Positions 1 to 7,760 of a DNA stretch of 64,000 nucleotides are shown in pieces. The notes beneath the pieces were generated by a model. The model made no database searches, had not been told where the DNA came from, and saw only the letters and a program-made list of their open reading frames with translations. This DNA comes from Candidatus Promineifilum breve (lineage in GTDB: Bacteria > Chloroflexota > Anaerolineae > Promineifilales > Promineifilaceae). The stretch is taken from the NCBI RefSeq assembly GCF_900066015.1, contig NZ_LN890655.1, positions 744,001-808,000 of the forward strand, given 5' to 3'. How positions within the stretch are numbered: position 1 is the first letter of the stretch; each line of letters begins with the position of its first letter. The position numbers and the translations under genes were made by a program.

Positions 1-359
1 TATCACACCCGCGCCGGGTTGCCGCAACCGGGCGACCGGACCCGGCGGGTCTCTTTGTCCCCCACTACGTCCGGCGCGTGCGGCGGGTTGCGCCGGTTCA
101 AATGGGGCGGCAAATTGCGGCGCAACGAAAAGGGCAACGTCGGGTTTCTATCAGTAGCCCTGAGCCATGGCCAAGCGTCATACATCGCTTGACATTCTGA
201 TGGTTAGCCCTACAATTCCAGGCTGTCATCGGCGAGGTTGTCGCCAATCAGACACGAAGCGGCGCACCCGGCGAGCAAACGAATGGCTGACCATGACGGG
301 CGCGATGGCCGAAAACGCGGCAAATAAATAAGAAAATATCCTTGAAGGAGAGGCAGTCA
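1..359. other. non-coding left edge with acpP promoter and leader
   Basis: No convincing gene is visible in this stretch. One small frame on the minus strand is basic and Pro-rich, with no start signal or recognisable family, so it is treated as noise. The right half holds a near-consensus promoter and an approximately 135-base 5' leader for the acyl carrier protein gene. Confidence 0.6.
189..216 (+). promoter_or_regulatory. sigma-70-type promoter of acpP
   Basis: TTGACA at 189-194 and TACAAT at 211-216 are separated by 16 bases, one substitution away from the housekeeping consensus. Transcription would start near 223 and leave a leader of about 135 bases before the acpP start at 360. It is the only strong promoter seen upstream of that gene. 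Confidence 0.7.
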
Positions 360-599
360 ATGAATGACACTGAAGAAAGGGTTCGCGCGATCATCGTCGA
401 TTTATTAGGCGTTGACGAAGACCAAATCGTGACCGAGGCGCGCTTCCGCGAAGATTTAGAGGCCGATTCGCTCGACCTGGTTGAGTTGATCATGGCCTTT
501 GAAGAAGAGTTCGAAGGCGAGATTTCGGATGAGGAAGCGCAGAAGATCACAACCGTCGGCGAGGCCGTAAACTACATCAACAGCAGCATGCGCGCCTAA
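360..599 (+). CDS. acpP: acyl carrier protein
   Basis: This 79-residue acidic protein is an acyl carrier protein, which carries growing fatty-acyl chains on a phosphopantetheine arm in the cytoplasm. The hallmark DSLD motif is present ([20 protein letters not shown]), with the serine as attachment site, followed by the typical [13 protein letters not shown] helix. Length is normal for AcpP. The ATG at 360 is chosen over an in-frame upstream ATG at 342 because a GGAG-type ribosome binding site lies about 10 bases before it, inside the longer version. No fab genes are next to it in the window. The downstream gene is convergent and a hairpin terminator separates them. Confidence 0.95.
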   Translation: MNDTEERVRAIIVDLLGVDEDQIVTEARFREDLEADSLDLVELIMAFEEEFEGEISDEEAQKITTVGEAVNYINSSMRA

Positions 600-634
600 C
601 CCATCCCGGCCGCGAACAACCCCATTGGCCCTAA

Positions 635-1312
635 TCAGACAGTCGCCCGGCGGCTGTCTTTTATTTTGGCGGCCGTCCACCGGGCGCGCCACTCCAGGAG
701 AGCCGCCGCCGCCACCAGCAGCGCCCCGCCACCATTGAGCCACACGCCCGGCCCCACCCCCAGCGGCCGGCGCATGATGGCCTCGGCCACCGGGCGGACG
801 GCCAGGTACTGGATCGTCGGCAGCAGCAGCCCGGCCAGGGCGACAAGCCCCATCAAGAGCCACGGCCAATGGGCATCGGGGGCGCGCGCGGCCACGCCCG
901 CGCCCAATCCGGCGACAACGATCACCACGCCGATGCCCAGCAGCCGCGGCAGCCATTCGCCGCGCGGCTCAAGCTGGATGGCGGCCACGGCCGGGAAGGC
1001 CAGCAGGGCGACGGCCACGGCCCCCCCCCGCGCCAGCCAGGTGGCCGGCCGCCCGTTGGGCCACGTCGCCGCCAGCAGGGCCAGCACCAGCCCGATGACG
1101 ATGGGCGGCAGATAGAACCAATCGCGCCGGCCGCCCACCCCCAGAAACTTGATCCATTCACCCAACTCAATGCCGATCAGTTGCAGACCCACGGCCGGGC
1201 CGGGCAGCCAGACCATGAAATAGCCGAGCAGGACGGCCGTCAGCCCCACAAAGAGGAGGTTGAGCCGCCCGGCCGCCCGCCGATCGACTGGCTGTTTAGC
1301 TGGCATCGGCAT
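635..1312 (-). CDS. polytopic membrane protein of unknown function
   Basis: A 225-residue protein with about six hydrophobic stretches, starting with a short cytoplasmic basic segment ([11 protein letters not shown]) before the first helix. No catalytic motif or known family was recognised. It is the third gene of the trmD operon and its start overlaps the end of the thioesterase gene by 17 bases; a second ATG at 1306 would shorten the overlap. The last ten codons (KIKDSRRATV) lie over the acpP terminator hairpin, so the two convergent genes share that sequence. Integral membrane location is well supported; function is unknown. Confidence 0.7.
   Translation of the reverse strand: MPMPAKQPVDRRAAGRLNLLFVGLTAVLLGYFMVWLPGPAVGLQLIGIELGEWIKFLGVGGRRDWFYLPPIVIGLVLALLAATWPNGRPATWLARGGAVAVALLAFPAVAAIQLEPRGEWLPRLLGIGVVIVVAGLGAGVAARAPDAHWPWLLMGLVALAGLLLPTIQYLAVRPVAEAIMRRPLGVGPGVWLNGGGALLVAAAALLEWRARWTAAKIKDSRRATV
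637..667 (+). terminator. intrinsic terminator after acpP
   Basis: AGACAG and CTGTCT form a stem around a GC-rich loop (637-659), followed by a T-rich run to 667. It terminates acpP. It also overlaps the last codons of the convergent membrane-protein gene that ends at 635. Confidence 0.75.
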
Positions 1313-1802
1313 GATTCGTCAGATCGACCGGCTGCTCGCGCCGGCGACGCTCCAGACGTTGCGCCTGCCGGGCGGCTCCCGCTTCGAATAAGGCGCGCTC
1401 TTCGTCGGTCTCGCAGATGAGCGGCGGGGCCTGGGCCGGCTCGCCACGGGCGTTCAGGGCGACGTAGACGTAATAGGCGGTGTTGGTGTGGGTGATGTCG
1501 CCGGTCATCAGGTTCTCGGCCGTCACGACCAGCCGCGTCTCCAGCGACGAGCGGCCGACCCAGGTGACTTCGGCCCGCACCGTCAGCAGATCGCCGATTT
1601 GGACGGCCGAGTGAAAGCTCATCGAATCGACGGCCACCGTGACCACCGGCCGGCGGGCGTGTTTCATAGCCGCGATGGCCCCCGCGTCGTCGCACAGCTT
1701 CATCAGCACGCCGCCGTGGACGTTGCCCAACAGATTGCCTTCCGTGACACCCATCGGCTGGGTCAGAATTGTCCGCGAGGCGCTAACCGTTTGTCCCATC
1801 AT
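1296..1802 (-). CDS. acyl-CoA thioesterase, hotdog fold (YciA-like)
   Basis: A hotdog-fold acyl-CoA thioesterase of the YciA/BACH type, which hydrolyses acyl-CoA to free acid and CoA. Family features include [20 protein letters not shown] (the glycine-rich turn and acidic residue near the active site), [16 protein letters not shown], and the strand [11 protein letters not shown]. The C-terminal tail after about residue 135 is rich in Arg/Glu and is not part of the fold. The start lies inside the 3' end of trmD; ATGs at 1817, 1802 and 1799 are all possible, and 1802 is a compromise. The overlap implies translational coupling with trmD. Confidence 0.85.
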   Translation of the reverse strand: MMGQTVSASRTILTQPMGVTEGNLLGNVHGGVLMKLCDDAGAIAAMKHARRPVVTVAVDSMSFHSAVQIGDLLTVRAEVTWVGRSSLETRLVVTAENLMTGDITHTNTAYYVYVALNARGEPAQAPPLICETDEERALFEAGAARQAQRLERRRREQPVDLTNHADAS

Positions 1803-2544
1803 AAGGTTCCATTTCACGCGCTAATGTCAATAAAAAGAGCCGATCGGCCTCGTCCAGGTCGGCGGCCAGCAGCAACTCCGGCCGCCGTTGCCACGTCCGC
1901 CGCAAGGCCTGCTCGCGCCGCCAGCGCTGAATCCGCGCCGCGTGACCGGAGCGCAGGACATCGGGCACGGCCCGACCGCGAAATATCTCCGGCCGGGTAT
2001 AATGCGGCCCTTCCAGCAGGCCGTCGGCGAAGCTATCCCGCTCGGCGGCGTGCTCGTCGCCCAAGACGCCGGGCACGTGGCGGGCCAGCGCGTCGATGAC
2101 CACCAGCGCGGCCAGTTCGCCGCCGGTCAGCACGTAGTCGCCGATGGAGAGTTCATCGACCACCAGCAGCTCGCGCACCCGCTCATCGACCCCCTCGTAG
2201 CGGCCACAGAGAAAGAGCAGCCACGGCTCGGCGGCCAATTCGGCGGCCACGGCGTGGGTCAGCCGCCGCCCCTGGGGCGCGAGCAGCACCACCTTCGGCC
2301 GCCCCGCGTCGCCCCCGGCCACGATGGCGTCCACCGCCGCAAAAATAGGCTCCGGCTTCAGCACCATACCGCCGCCGCCGCCATAGGGCGGCTCGTCGGT
2401 CACGCGGTGCTTGCCCGCCGCGTAATCGCGAATATTGTGGACGTGGAGGGCGATCAGGCCCGCCGTCTGGGCGCGCTGCAAGATGCTCTCGCCCAGATAG
2501 GCCGAGAACATCGCCGGGAACAGGGTCAACACGTCGATACGCAC
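1783..2544 (-). CDS. trmD: tRNA (guanine37-N1)-methyltransferase
   Basis: TrmD methylates G37 next to the anticodon of a subset of tRNAs, preventing +1 frameshifting. The 253-residue length is normal. Diagnostic segments are the start [13 protein letters not shown], the knot-forming [32 protein letters not shown], and the AdoMet-binding trefoil knot [20 protein letters not shown]. It is the first gene of a three-gene minus-strand operon and has a good promoter immediately upstream. In many bacteria trmD sits with rpsP, rimM and rplS; none of those is here. Confidence 0.97.
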   Translation of the reverse strand: MRIDVLTLFPAMFSAYLGESILQRAQTAGLIALHVHNIRDYAAGKHRVTDEPPYGGGGGMVLKPEPIFAAVDAIVAGGDAGRPKVVLLAPQGRRLTHAVAAELAAEPWLLFLCGRYEGVDERVRELLVVDELSIGDYVLTGGELAALVVIDALARHVPGVLGDEHAAERDSFADGLLEGPHYTRPEIFRGRAVPDVLRSGHAARIQRWRREQALRRTWQRRPELLLAADLDEADRLFLLTLAREMEPYDGTNG

Positions 2545-2551
2545 CTCGTTA

Positions 2552-2580
2552 AGTATTCAAGCGAATCGAAAACCTGTCAA
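2552..2580 (-). promoter_or_regulatory. promoter of the trmD operon
   Basis: On the minus strand TTGACA (plus-strand 2575-2580) is followed after 17 bases by AATACT (2552-2557). The predicted transcript starts only a few bases before the trmD ATG at 2544, leaving a very short leader with a GAGGTG ribosome-binding sequence. Confidence 0.55.
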
Positions 2581-2628
2581 GCGGCCGACGGCATCCCGAC
2601 GGCAAGACGGCGTTCACGCGCCGCGCAA

Positions 2629-2657
2629 TTGACAACTGCCGCCGAGCGAACCACAAT
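2629..2657 (+). promoter_or_regulatory. promoter of the rmlD operon, near-leaderless
   Basis: TTGACA at 2629-2634 and CACAAT at 2652-2657 are spaced by 17 bases. The predicted start of transcription (about 2664) is almost at the ATG at 2667, and the bases just upstream (CCTCCT) are the opposite of a ribosome binding site. The mRNA may therefore be leaderless. Confidence 0.5.
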
Positions 2658-2666
2658 TAGCCTCCT

Positions 2667-3527
2667 ATGCGCATACTCATTACCGGCGGCAACGGTCAAC
2701 TAGGGACAGCCCTGCAAGGCGCGCTGGCCGGCCACACCCTGTTGCCCATCGACCTGCCCGAAGTGGACGTGGCCGACCGCGCCGCGCTCGCCACCGCCTT
2801 TGAGGATGCCCGGCCGGAACTGGTCATCCATTGCGCGGCCTATACCAACGTGGACGGCTGCGCCCGCGACCCCGAACTGGCCTACCGCGTCAACACCCTG
2901 GGGACGCAAAACGTGGCCCTGCTGTGCGCGGCGGCCGACATTCCCCTGGCCCATATCAGTACCAACGAGGTCTTCGCCGGGGACGATCCGGGCGGCTACG
3001 AGGAGTGGATGCCGCTCGCGCCGCGCAACCCCTACGGCACATCGAAAGCCGCAGCCGAGGTCCACGTGCGCGCCCTGCTGCGCCGCTACTACATCATCCG
3101 CACGGCCTGGCTCTTCGCACCGGGCGGGCGCAACTTCATCCATGCCATCCTGCGGCGGGCGCGCGAGACGGGCGAGGTGCGCGTCGTCACCGACGAGATC
3201 GGCAACCCGACCTACGCCGCCGATCTGGCCGAGGCCATCGCCCGCCTGATCGCGACCGGACAATACGGCGTCTATCACTTCGTCAACGAAGGGGCATGCT
3301 CGCGCTGGGCATTTGCCGGGGAAATCTTGCGGCAGGCGGGGTTGGGCCACGTTCGCAACACACCCATTCTGAGCAGCGCCTTCAGCCGTCCCTCCAGCCC
3401 ACCGCCGTTCGGCGCGCTCCACAACCGCAACGGCGCGGCCATCGGCATCCGGCTGCGGCCGTGGCCGGCGGCGCTGGCCGACTATCTCCAGATTGAGGCG
3501 GATTCTCCGCGCGAGGCGACCGGGTGA
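2667..3527 (+). CDS. rmlD: dTDP-4-dehydrorhamnose reductase family protein
   Basis: An extended short-chain dehydrogenase of the RmlD family, which reduces dTDP-4-dehydrorhamnose with NAD(P)H in the last step of dTDP-L-rhamnose synthesis. The N-terminal nucleotide-binding motif is GGNGQLG (residues 7-13), followed by the RmlD-like HCAAYTNVDGCARDPE, STNEVFAGD and the catalytic YGTSKAAAE (Tyr-x-x-x-Lys). At 286 residues the length is typical. rmlA, B and C are not in the window. The stop overlaps the start of the next glycosyltransferase as GTGA, so the two are translationally coupled, which fits rhamnose transfer by that neighbour. Confidence 0.9.
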   Translation: MRILITGGNGQLGTALQGALAGHTLLPIDLPEVDVADRAALATAFEDARPELVIHCAAYTNVDGCARDPELAYRVNTLGTQNVALLCAAADIPLAHISTNEVFAGDDPGGYEEWMPLAPRNPYGTSKAAAEVHVRALLRRYYIIRTAWLFAPGGRNFIHAILRRARETGEVRVVTDEIGNPTYAADLAEAIARLIATGQYGVYHFVNEGACSRWAFAGEILRQAGLGHVRNTPILSSAFSRPSSPPPFGALHNRNGAAIGIRLRPWPAALADYLQIEADSPREATG

Positions 3528-4495
3528 GCGATCAACCGCCGCGCGTGTCGGTCATCATCCCCCACTGGAACGGTCTGGCCCATCTTGACGATTGCCTGAC
3601 CGCCCTGCGCCGCCAGACATTCGGCGACCACGAGGTGATCCTGGTCGATAACGGCTCCAGCGACGGCTCGCAGAGCTACGTGCGCGAGAATTATCCCGAG
3701 GCGCGGCTCATCGAACTGGGCCAAAACCGCGGCTTCACCGGGGCCTGCAACGCGGGCTATGCCGCCGCGCGGGGCGAGTTCGTCTGCCTGCTGAACAACG
3801 ACACCGAAGCCGACCCTAATTGGCTGGCCTGCGTCGTGGACGCCTTTGAGCGCCGGCCGCGCGCCGGGATCGTGGCCGGCAAGCTGCTGCTCTTCGACCG
3901 GCGCGACCACTTCCACGCCGCCGGCGACTACTATCGGGTGAATGGGCTGCCCGGCAATCGCGGCGTCTGGCAGGCCGATCACGGCCAATACGACCGCGAA
4001 GAGCCGGTTTTCAGCGCCTGCGGGGCGGCGGCGGCCTACCGGCGGGCCATGCTCGACGAGATCGGCTTTCTCGACGACGCCTTCTACTTCTCCTGTGAGG
4101 ATATCGATCTGGCCTGGCGGGCGCATCTGGCCGGGTGGGAGGTGTGGTACGTGCCCACGGCCGTCGTCTACCACAAGCTAAAGGCGTCGGGCGGCAGCGG
4201 CGTCGTCGGCAGCTATCACGACGGGCGCAACTTCCTCTACGTCATCTGGAAGAACTATCCCACCCCCCTGCTGCGCCGCCATGCGGGCGACATCCTGCGC
4301 GCCCAATGGCGCATCAGCCGCGCCGCGCTGGCCGCCTGGCGGGGCGCGGCGGCGCGCGCCCGGCTGCGCGGCCAACTGGCCGGGCTGATGGGGCTGTTCA
4401 AGATGTGGCCGGCGCGGCGGCGCATCCAGGCCGCCCGCCGGGTAGACCTCGAAACCCTGGCCGCCCACCTGACCCAAGTTGACGAGGTTCCCTAG
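3524..4495 (+). CDS. family 2 glycosyltransferase (rhamnosyltransferase-like)
   Basis: A GT-A fold family 2 transferase of 323 residues. It opens with SVIIPHWNGLAHLDDCLTAL, then VDNGSSDGSQSYVRENYP for nucleotide binding, LLNNDTEADPNWL around the metal-binding acidic pair, and FSCEDIDLAWRAHLAGW near the catalytic base. This motif order is typical of WbbL/RfbN-like rhamnosyltransferases using dTDP-rhamnose in surface polysaccharide assembly. Coupling to rmlD by a GTGA overlap supports rhamnose as donor, but that is inference. The C-terminus is Arg-rich and amphipathic, likely for membrane association. The start codon is GTG. Confidence 0.88.
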   Translation: MSDQPPRVSVIIPHWNGLAHLDDCLTALRRQTFGDHEVILVDNGSSDGSQSYVRENYPEARLIELGQNRGFTGACNAGYAAARGEFVCLLNNDTEADPNWLACVVDAFERRPRAGIVAGKLLLFDRRDHFHAAGDYYRVNGLPGNRGVWQADHGQYDREEPVFSACGAAAAYRRAMLDEIGFLDDAFYFSCEDIDLAWRAHLAGWEVWYVPTAVVYHKLKASGGSGVVGSYHDGRNFLYVIWKNYPTPLLRRHAGDILRAQWRISRAALAAWRGAAARARLRGQLAGLMGLFKMWPARRRIQAARRVDLETLAAHLTQVDEVP

Positions 4496-4572
4496 GCTGG
4501 ATACACTTAATATTCTTGCCTGTGGCGGCGGCCATTCCCCCTGAGGATGCCGCCGGCCGAGCGACGTGGAGA

Positions 4573-5340
4573 ATGAGCGTACTACAACCCCTGCTGAGCC
4601 TGATTATTCCCGCCTATAACGAAGGGGAGCGACTGCCCAAGACGCTGCCGCCGGTTTTCGATTTCCTGGAAAAGCAGCCCTACCCGTTCGAGATCATCCT
4701 GGTCAACAACAACAGCCGCGACAACACGCGGGCCATCGCCCTGGAGTTCGCGGCGACGCGGCCCTATTTGCGCGTCCTGGACGAGATGAACCAGGGCAAA
4801 GGCGCGGCCGTGCGGGCCGGTATGTTGGCCGCCACCGGCGATTATCTGTTCATGGCCGACGCCGACTTCTCCATGCCCGTGGGGGAGATCGCCAAATTCC
4901 TGCCGCCCCAACTAAGCCAGTACGACGTCGCCATCGGCAGCCGTGAGGCCCCCGGCGCGGTGCGCTACAACGAACCCCAATACCGCCACTTCATGGGGCG
5001 GGTGTTTAATTTTTATGTCAAGGTGCTGGCGATTCCCGGCTTCGAGGATACCCAGTGCGGCTTCAAATGTTTCCGGCGCGAAGTGGCCTGGGACATCCTG
5101 CCTAACCAGACCATCGACGGCTGGGCATTCGACGTGGAACTGCTCTTCATCGCCCTGCGGCGCGGCTATCACGTCGTGGAAGTGCCTGTGCAATGGTACT
5201 ATGGCGAGAACAGCCGCGTCAGCCCGGTGCGCGACACGATCAACATGATCCGCGAGGTATTACGGATTCGCTACAACGGCTTTGCCGGCCGTTACGATCG
5301 CCGTCCCCAGCCCAGCCCGGTTCCTTCCAAAACCCCCTGA
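4573..5340 (+). CDS. polyprenyl-phosphate glycosyltransferase (ALG5/DPM1-like GT2)
   Basis: A family 2 transferase resembling dolichyl-phosphate beta-glucosyltransferase: LSLIIPAYNEGERLPKTL, ILVNNNSRDNTRAIALEF, NQGKGAAVRAGMLAATGDY, MADADFSMP (acidic metal-binding pair) and DTQCGFKCFRREVAWDILP. The 255 residues lack membrane helices, as in soluble bacterial members. It should charge a lipid carrier with a single sugar that the GT-C enzymes of this window could use outside the membrane. The ATG at 4573, with GGAG just upstream, is preferred over a TTG at 4516. rnhB starts four bases after its stop. Confidence 0.88.
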   Translation: MSVLQPLLSLIIPAYNEGERLPKTLPPVFDFLEKQPYPFEIILVNNNSRDNTRAIALEFAATRPYLRVLDEMNQGKGAAVRAGMLAATGDYLFMADADFSMPVGEIAKFLPPQLSQYDVAIGSREAPGAVRYNEPQYRHFMGRVFNFYVKVLAIPGFEDTQCGFKCFRREVAWDILPNQTIDGWAFDVELLFIALRRGYHVVEVPVQWYYGENSRVSPVRDTINMIREVLRIRYNGFAGRYDRRPQPSPVPSKTP

Positions 5341-5344
5341 GACG

Positions 5345-6007
5345 ATGGCCCGCCCTGGCCTGTACCCCGCGCCTAACCTGTCGCTGGAGCGTGAGCTGGC
5401 CGCTCACTATGATCTGGTGTGCGTGGCCGGGGTCGATGAGGCCGGGCGCGGCGCGCTGGCCGGACCGGTGTATGCTGCCGCCGTGGTGCTGCCCCTGGAT
5501 AATGCGTCATTAACTGAGACGCTGCGGGACGTGGCCGATTCCAAACTGCTGCCGCCGGCGACGCGCGAACGCTTATTCGACGTGATTTGCGACGCCGCCC
5601 TGGCCTTTGGCATCGGTTCCGTCGCGGCGGTCGAGATCGATCGCGCCGGCATCCTGGCAGCCACGCGGGCGGCCATGACCGCCGCCGTGGGCGCGCTGAG
5701 TCCGGCGGCGCAGGGGATCCTGGTCGACGGCCCGCTGCGGCTCGTCGGCGGCAAGCTGCCGCAGCGGCCGATCGTGCGCGGCGACCGGCAAAGCCTCAGT
5801 ATCGCCGCAGCCTCCATCCTGGCTAAAGTCAGCCGCGACCGCACCATGATTGCTCTGGACGAGCGCGCGCCGGGCTACGGTTTTGCCCGTCACAAGGGGT
5901 ATGGCACGGCCGAGCACCTGGCGGCGCTCGGCCGGCTGGGGCCGCATCCCGAACACCGGCGCAGCTTCGCGCCATTGCGGACCGGTTTGTTTTCGCGGAC
6001 GGAATGA
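5345..6007 (+). CDS. rnhB: ribonuclease HII
   Basis: RNase HII cleaves the RNA strand of RNA-DNA hybrids and removes single ribonucleotides from DNA. The diagnostic VCVAGVDEAGRGALAGPVYA supplies the first two catalytic acids (about residues 30-31), ILVDG provides another, and SIAAASILAKVSRDR with GYGFARHKGYGTAEH are typical RnhB blocks. Length (220 residues) is normal. The ATG at 5345 is chosen because it follows the upstream stop by four bases; a longer frame from 5282 would overlap the previous gene heavily. A large palindromic repeat separates it from the convergent next gene. Confidence 0.95.
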   Translation: MARPGLYPAPNLSLERELAAHYDLVCVAGVDEAGRGALAGPVYAAAVVLPLDNASLTETLRDVADSKLLPPATRERLFDVICDAALAFGIGSVAAVEIDRAGILAATRAAMTAAVGALSPAAQGILVDGPLRLVGGKLPQRPIVRGDRQSLSIAAASILAKVSRDRTMIALDERAPGYGFARHKGYGTAEHLAALGRLGPHPEHRRSFAPLRTGLFSRTE

Positions 6008-6011
6008 TGTA

Positions 6012-6105
6012 AACACGGATGGGACACGGATAACACAGATTAAACGGATTGAAGCTCTCAGCCTCTATCCGTTTAATCCGTTAAATCCGTGTCCCATCCG
6101 TGTTT
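6012..6105. repeat. short-repeat palindrome between convergent genes
   Basis: The left arm (6012-6051) and right arm (6065-6105) are imperfect inverted copies built from repeats of an ACACGGAT/ACGGATT-type unit. The palindrome fills almost the whole gap between rnhB and the convergent GTPase gene. It could act as a bidirectional terminator. Related units occur at 20261-20320 and 57655-57736. Confidence 0.8.
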
Positions 6106-6108
6106 AAT

Positions 6109-7443
6109 TTATTTGCCGAACTTCTGACGCAAGAGGTCGGTCAGCGTTGGGCGGCCGATCTCCTGGAGTTCGTAGCGCACGCGCTGGTTGGGCTTGTCGA
6201 TGTCCACCAGCCGCCCCAGGTCGATGGGCGTGGCGATCAGCACCATATCGACCGGGGTGCGGTTGATCGTCTCCTCCAGGTCGGCCATCTGCTCCCGGCC
6301 ATAACCCATGGCCGGCAACACAGCCCCGGTCGTGGGGTATTTGCGATAGGTGTCGGCGATGGTGCGCACGGCGTAGGGGCGGGGATCAACGATGTCGGCC
6401 GCGCCGAATTGCTGCGCCGCCACGACCCCGGCCCCATAGGCCATCTCGCCGTGGGTCAGCGTGGGGCCGTCTTCGATGACCAGGACGCGCTTGCCCTTAA
6501 TGGCCGCCGGGTCATCGACGAAGAGGGGGGACGCGCCGCGCACAATGGCCGCCGTGGGGTTGGCGGCGCGGACGTTGGCCAAGACCGTGTTGACCCCGGC
6601 GGCGTCGGCCGTGTCGATTTTGTTGATCACCACCGCGTCGGCCATCCGCAGATTGGCCTCGCCGGGGTGATAGCGCACTTCGTGGCCCGGCCGGTGGGGG
6701 TCAACCACGACGATGTGATAATCGGGCCGGAAGAACGGCAAATCGTTGTTGCCGCCGTCCCAGATGATGACGTCGGCTTCGGCCTCGGCCTGGCGCAGGA
6801 TGGCCTCGTAATCGACCCCGGCGAAGATCACCGCGCCGCGGTCGATGTACGGCTCATACTCCTCGCGCTCTTCGATGGTGCAATGGGCGCGATCCATGTC
6901 GGCGTTAGACGCAAAGCGCTGCACGGCCTGGGCCGCCAGATCGCCGTAGGGCATGGGATGGCGCACGGCCACCACGCGCTGATAGCCCAGCTCGCCCTTC
7001 AGGATGTCGAGCACCTTGCGCGAGGTCTGGCTCTTGCCGCTGCCGGTGCGCACGGCGCACACGGCCACGATGGGCCGGGTCGATTTCAGCATCGTTTGAC
7101 GGGGGTTCATCAGCCGGAAGCCGGCCCCGGCGGCCAGCACGCGCGACGCCAGGTGCATGACGTACTCGTGCGACACGTCGGAGTAGGAGAAAACGACCTC
7201 ATCGATCTCATGCTTGCCGATCAAATCGGTCAACTCGCTTTCGGGGTAGATGGGCAGGCCATCGGGATAGAGCGGGCCGGACAGCGCCGGCGGATAGAGC
7301 CGGCCGTCGATGTTGGGGATCTGCGTGGCCGTGAAACCGATCACCCGCGCGCTTTCGTTGTGGCGATAGACGGTGTTGAAATCGTGGAAATCTCGGCCGG
7401 CGGCCCCGGCGATGATGGTGCGCACTGGACGTTGGGAAGTCAT
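6109..7443 (-). CDS. cyclic 2,3-diphosphoglycerate synthetase-like GTPase (COG2403)
   Basis: A 444-residue P-loop protein of the predicted GTPase group that includes archaeal cyclic 2,3-diphosphoglycerate synthetase. An N-terminal Rossmann-like half (TIIAGAAGRDFHDFNTVYR) is followed by a P-loop CAVRTGSGKSQTSR (about residues 130-143), DVIIWDGGNNDLPFF, and the guanine-specificity-like VINKIDTAD. The family can ring-close 2,3-DPG using ATP in methanogens. What bacterial homologues do is not established. It is transcribed alone, convergent with rnhB. Confidence 0.75.
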   Translation of the reverse strand: MTSQRPVRTIIAGAAGRDFHDFNTVYRHNESARVIGFTATQIPNIDGRLYPPALSGPLYPDGLPIYPESELTDLIGKHEIDEVVFSYSDVSHEYVMHLASRVLAAGAGFRLMNPRQTMLKSTRPIVAVCAVRTGSGKSQTSRKVLDILKGELGYQRVVAVRHPMPYGDLAAQAVQRFASNADMDRAHCTIEEREEYEPYIDRGAVIFAGVDYEAILRQAEAEADVIIWDGGNNDLPFFRPDYHIVVVDPHRPGHEVRYHPGEANLRMADAVVINKIDTADAAGVNTVLANVRAANPTAAIVRGASPLFVDDPAAIKGKRVLVIEDGPTLTHGEMAYGAGVVAAQQFGAADIVDPRPYAVRTIADTYRKYPTTGAVLPAMGYGREQMADLEETINRTPVDMVLIATPIDLGRLVDIDKPNQRVRYELQEIGRPTLTDLLRQKFGK

Positions 7444-7760
7444 AGGGGATTCTGCTCCTGGGATAAGGTGTTAGGCTTGGGCGCCGGCATGGGAACCCGC
7501 GCCGGATCGATGCTATCTGAAAATTGGCAAACTGGCATTTGATATTATGAAAAGTAATGTTATAATGCTGGCAAGTTGCGTGACATAATCTTTCAGGCAC
7601 TGCGCAGAGTCGCTTTCATGCTCTCTGGTCTGCTGGAGTGTGATCGCAATGGTTGACTTGAGAGGAGATGTAGAGTAACTGGCTGCCCGCCACGGCCAAG
7701 CTCCCTCGTGTTCGAAAGCAACGATACTCTATTCGGCTACCGATCAGGGAGTAGAATGCC
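7444..7760. other. 317-base gap holding the Xer gene promoter and leader
   Basis: This gap between two divergent genes contains one clear plus-strand promoter and a leader of nearly 190 bases before the recombinase gene. No small open frame, tRNA or obvious RNA fold was recognised. Base composition around 7520-7570 is more AT-rich than the neighbours. Confidence 0.5.
7539..7566 (+). promoter_or_regulatory. sigma-70-type promoter upstream of Xer recombinase
   Basis: TTGATA (7539-7544) and a perfect TATAAT (7561-7566) are separated by 16 bases. The predicted 5' leader to the ATG at 7761 is about 190 bases, unusually long for this window. Confidence 0.65.

Noticed and set aside
3-185. 60-residue minus-strand open frame at the left edge
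   Set aside because: Arg/Pro-rich composition typical of antisense high-GC sequence, no ribosome binding site, no recognisable family.
7570-7760. Possible tRNA or structured RNA in the long leader before the Xer gene
   Set aside because: No T-loop, anticodon or acceptor pattern was found; only a promoter is supported.
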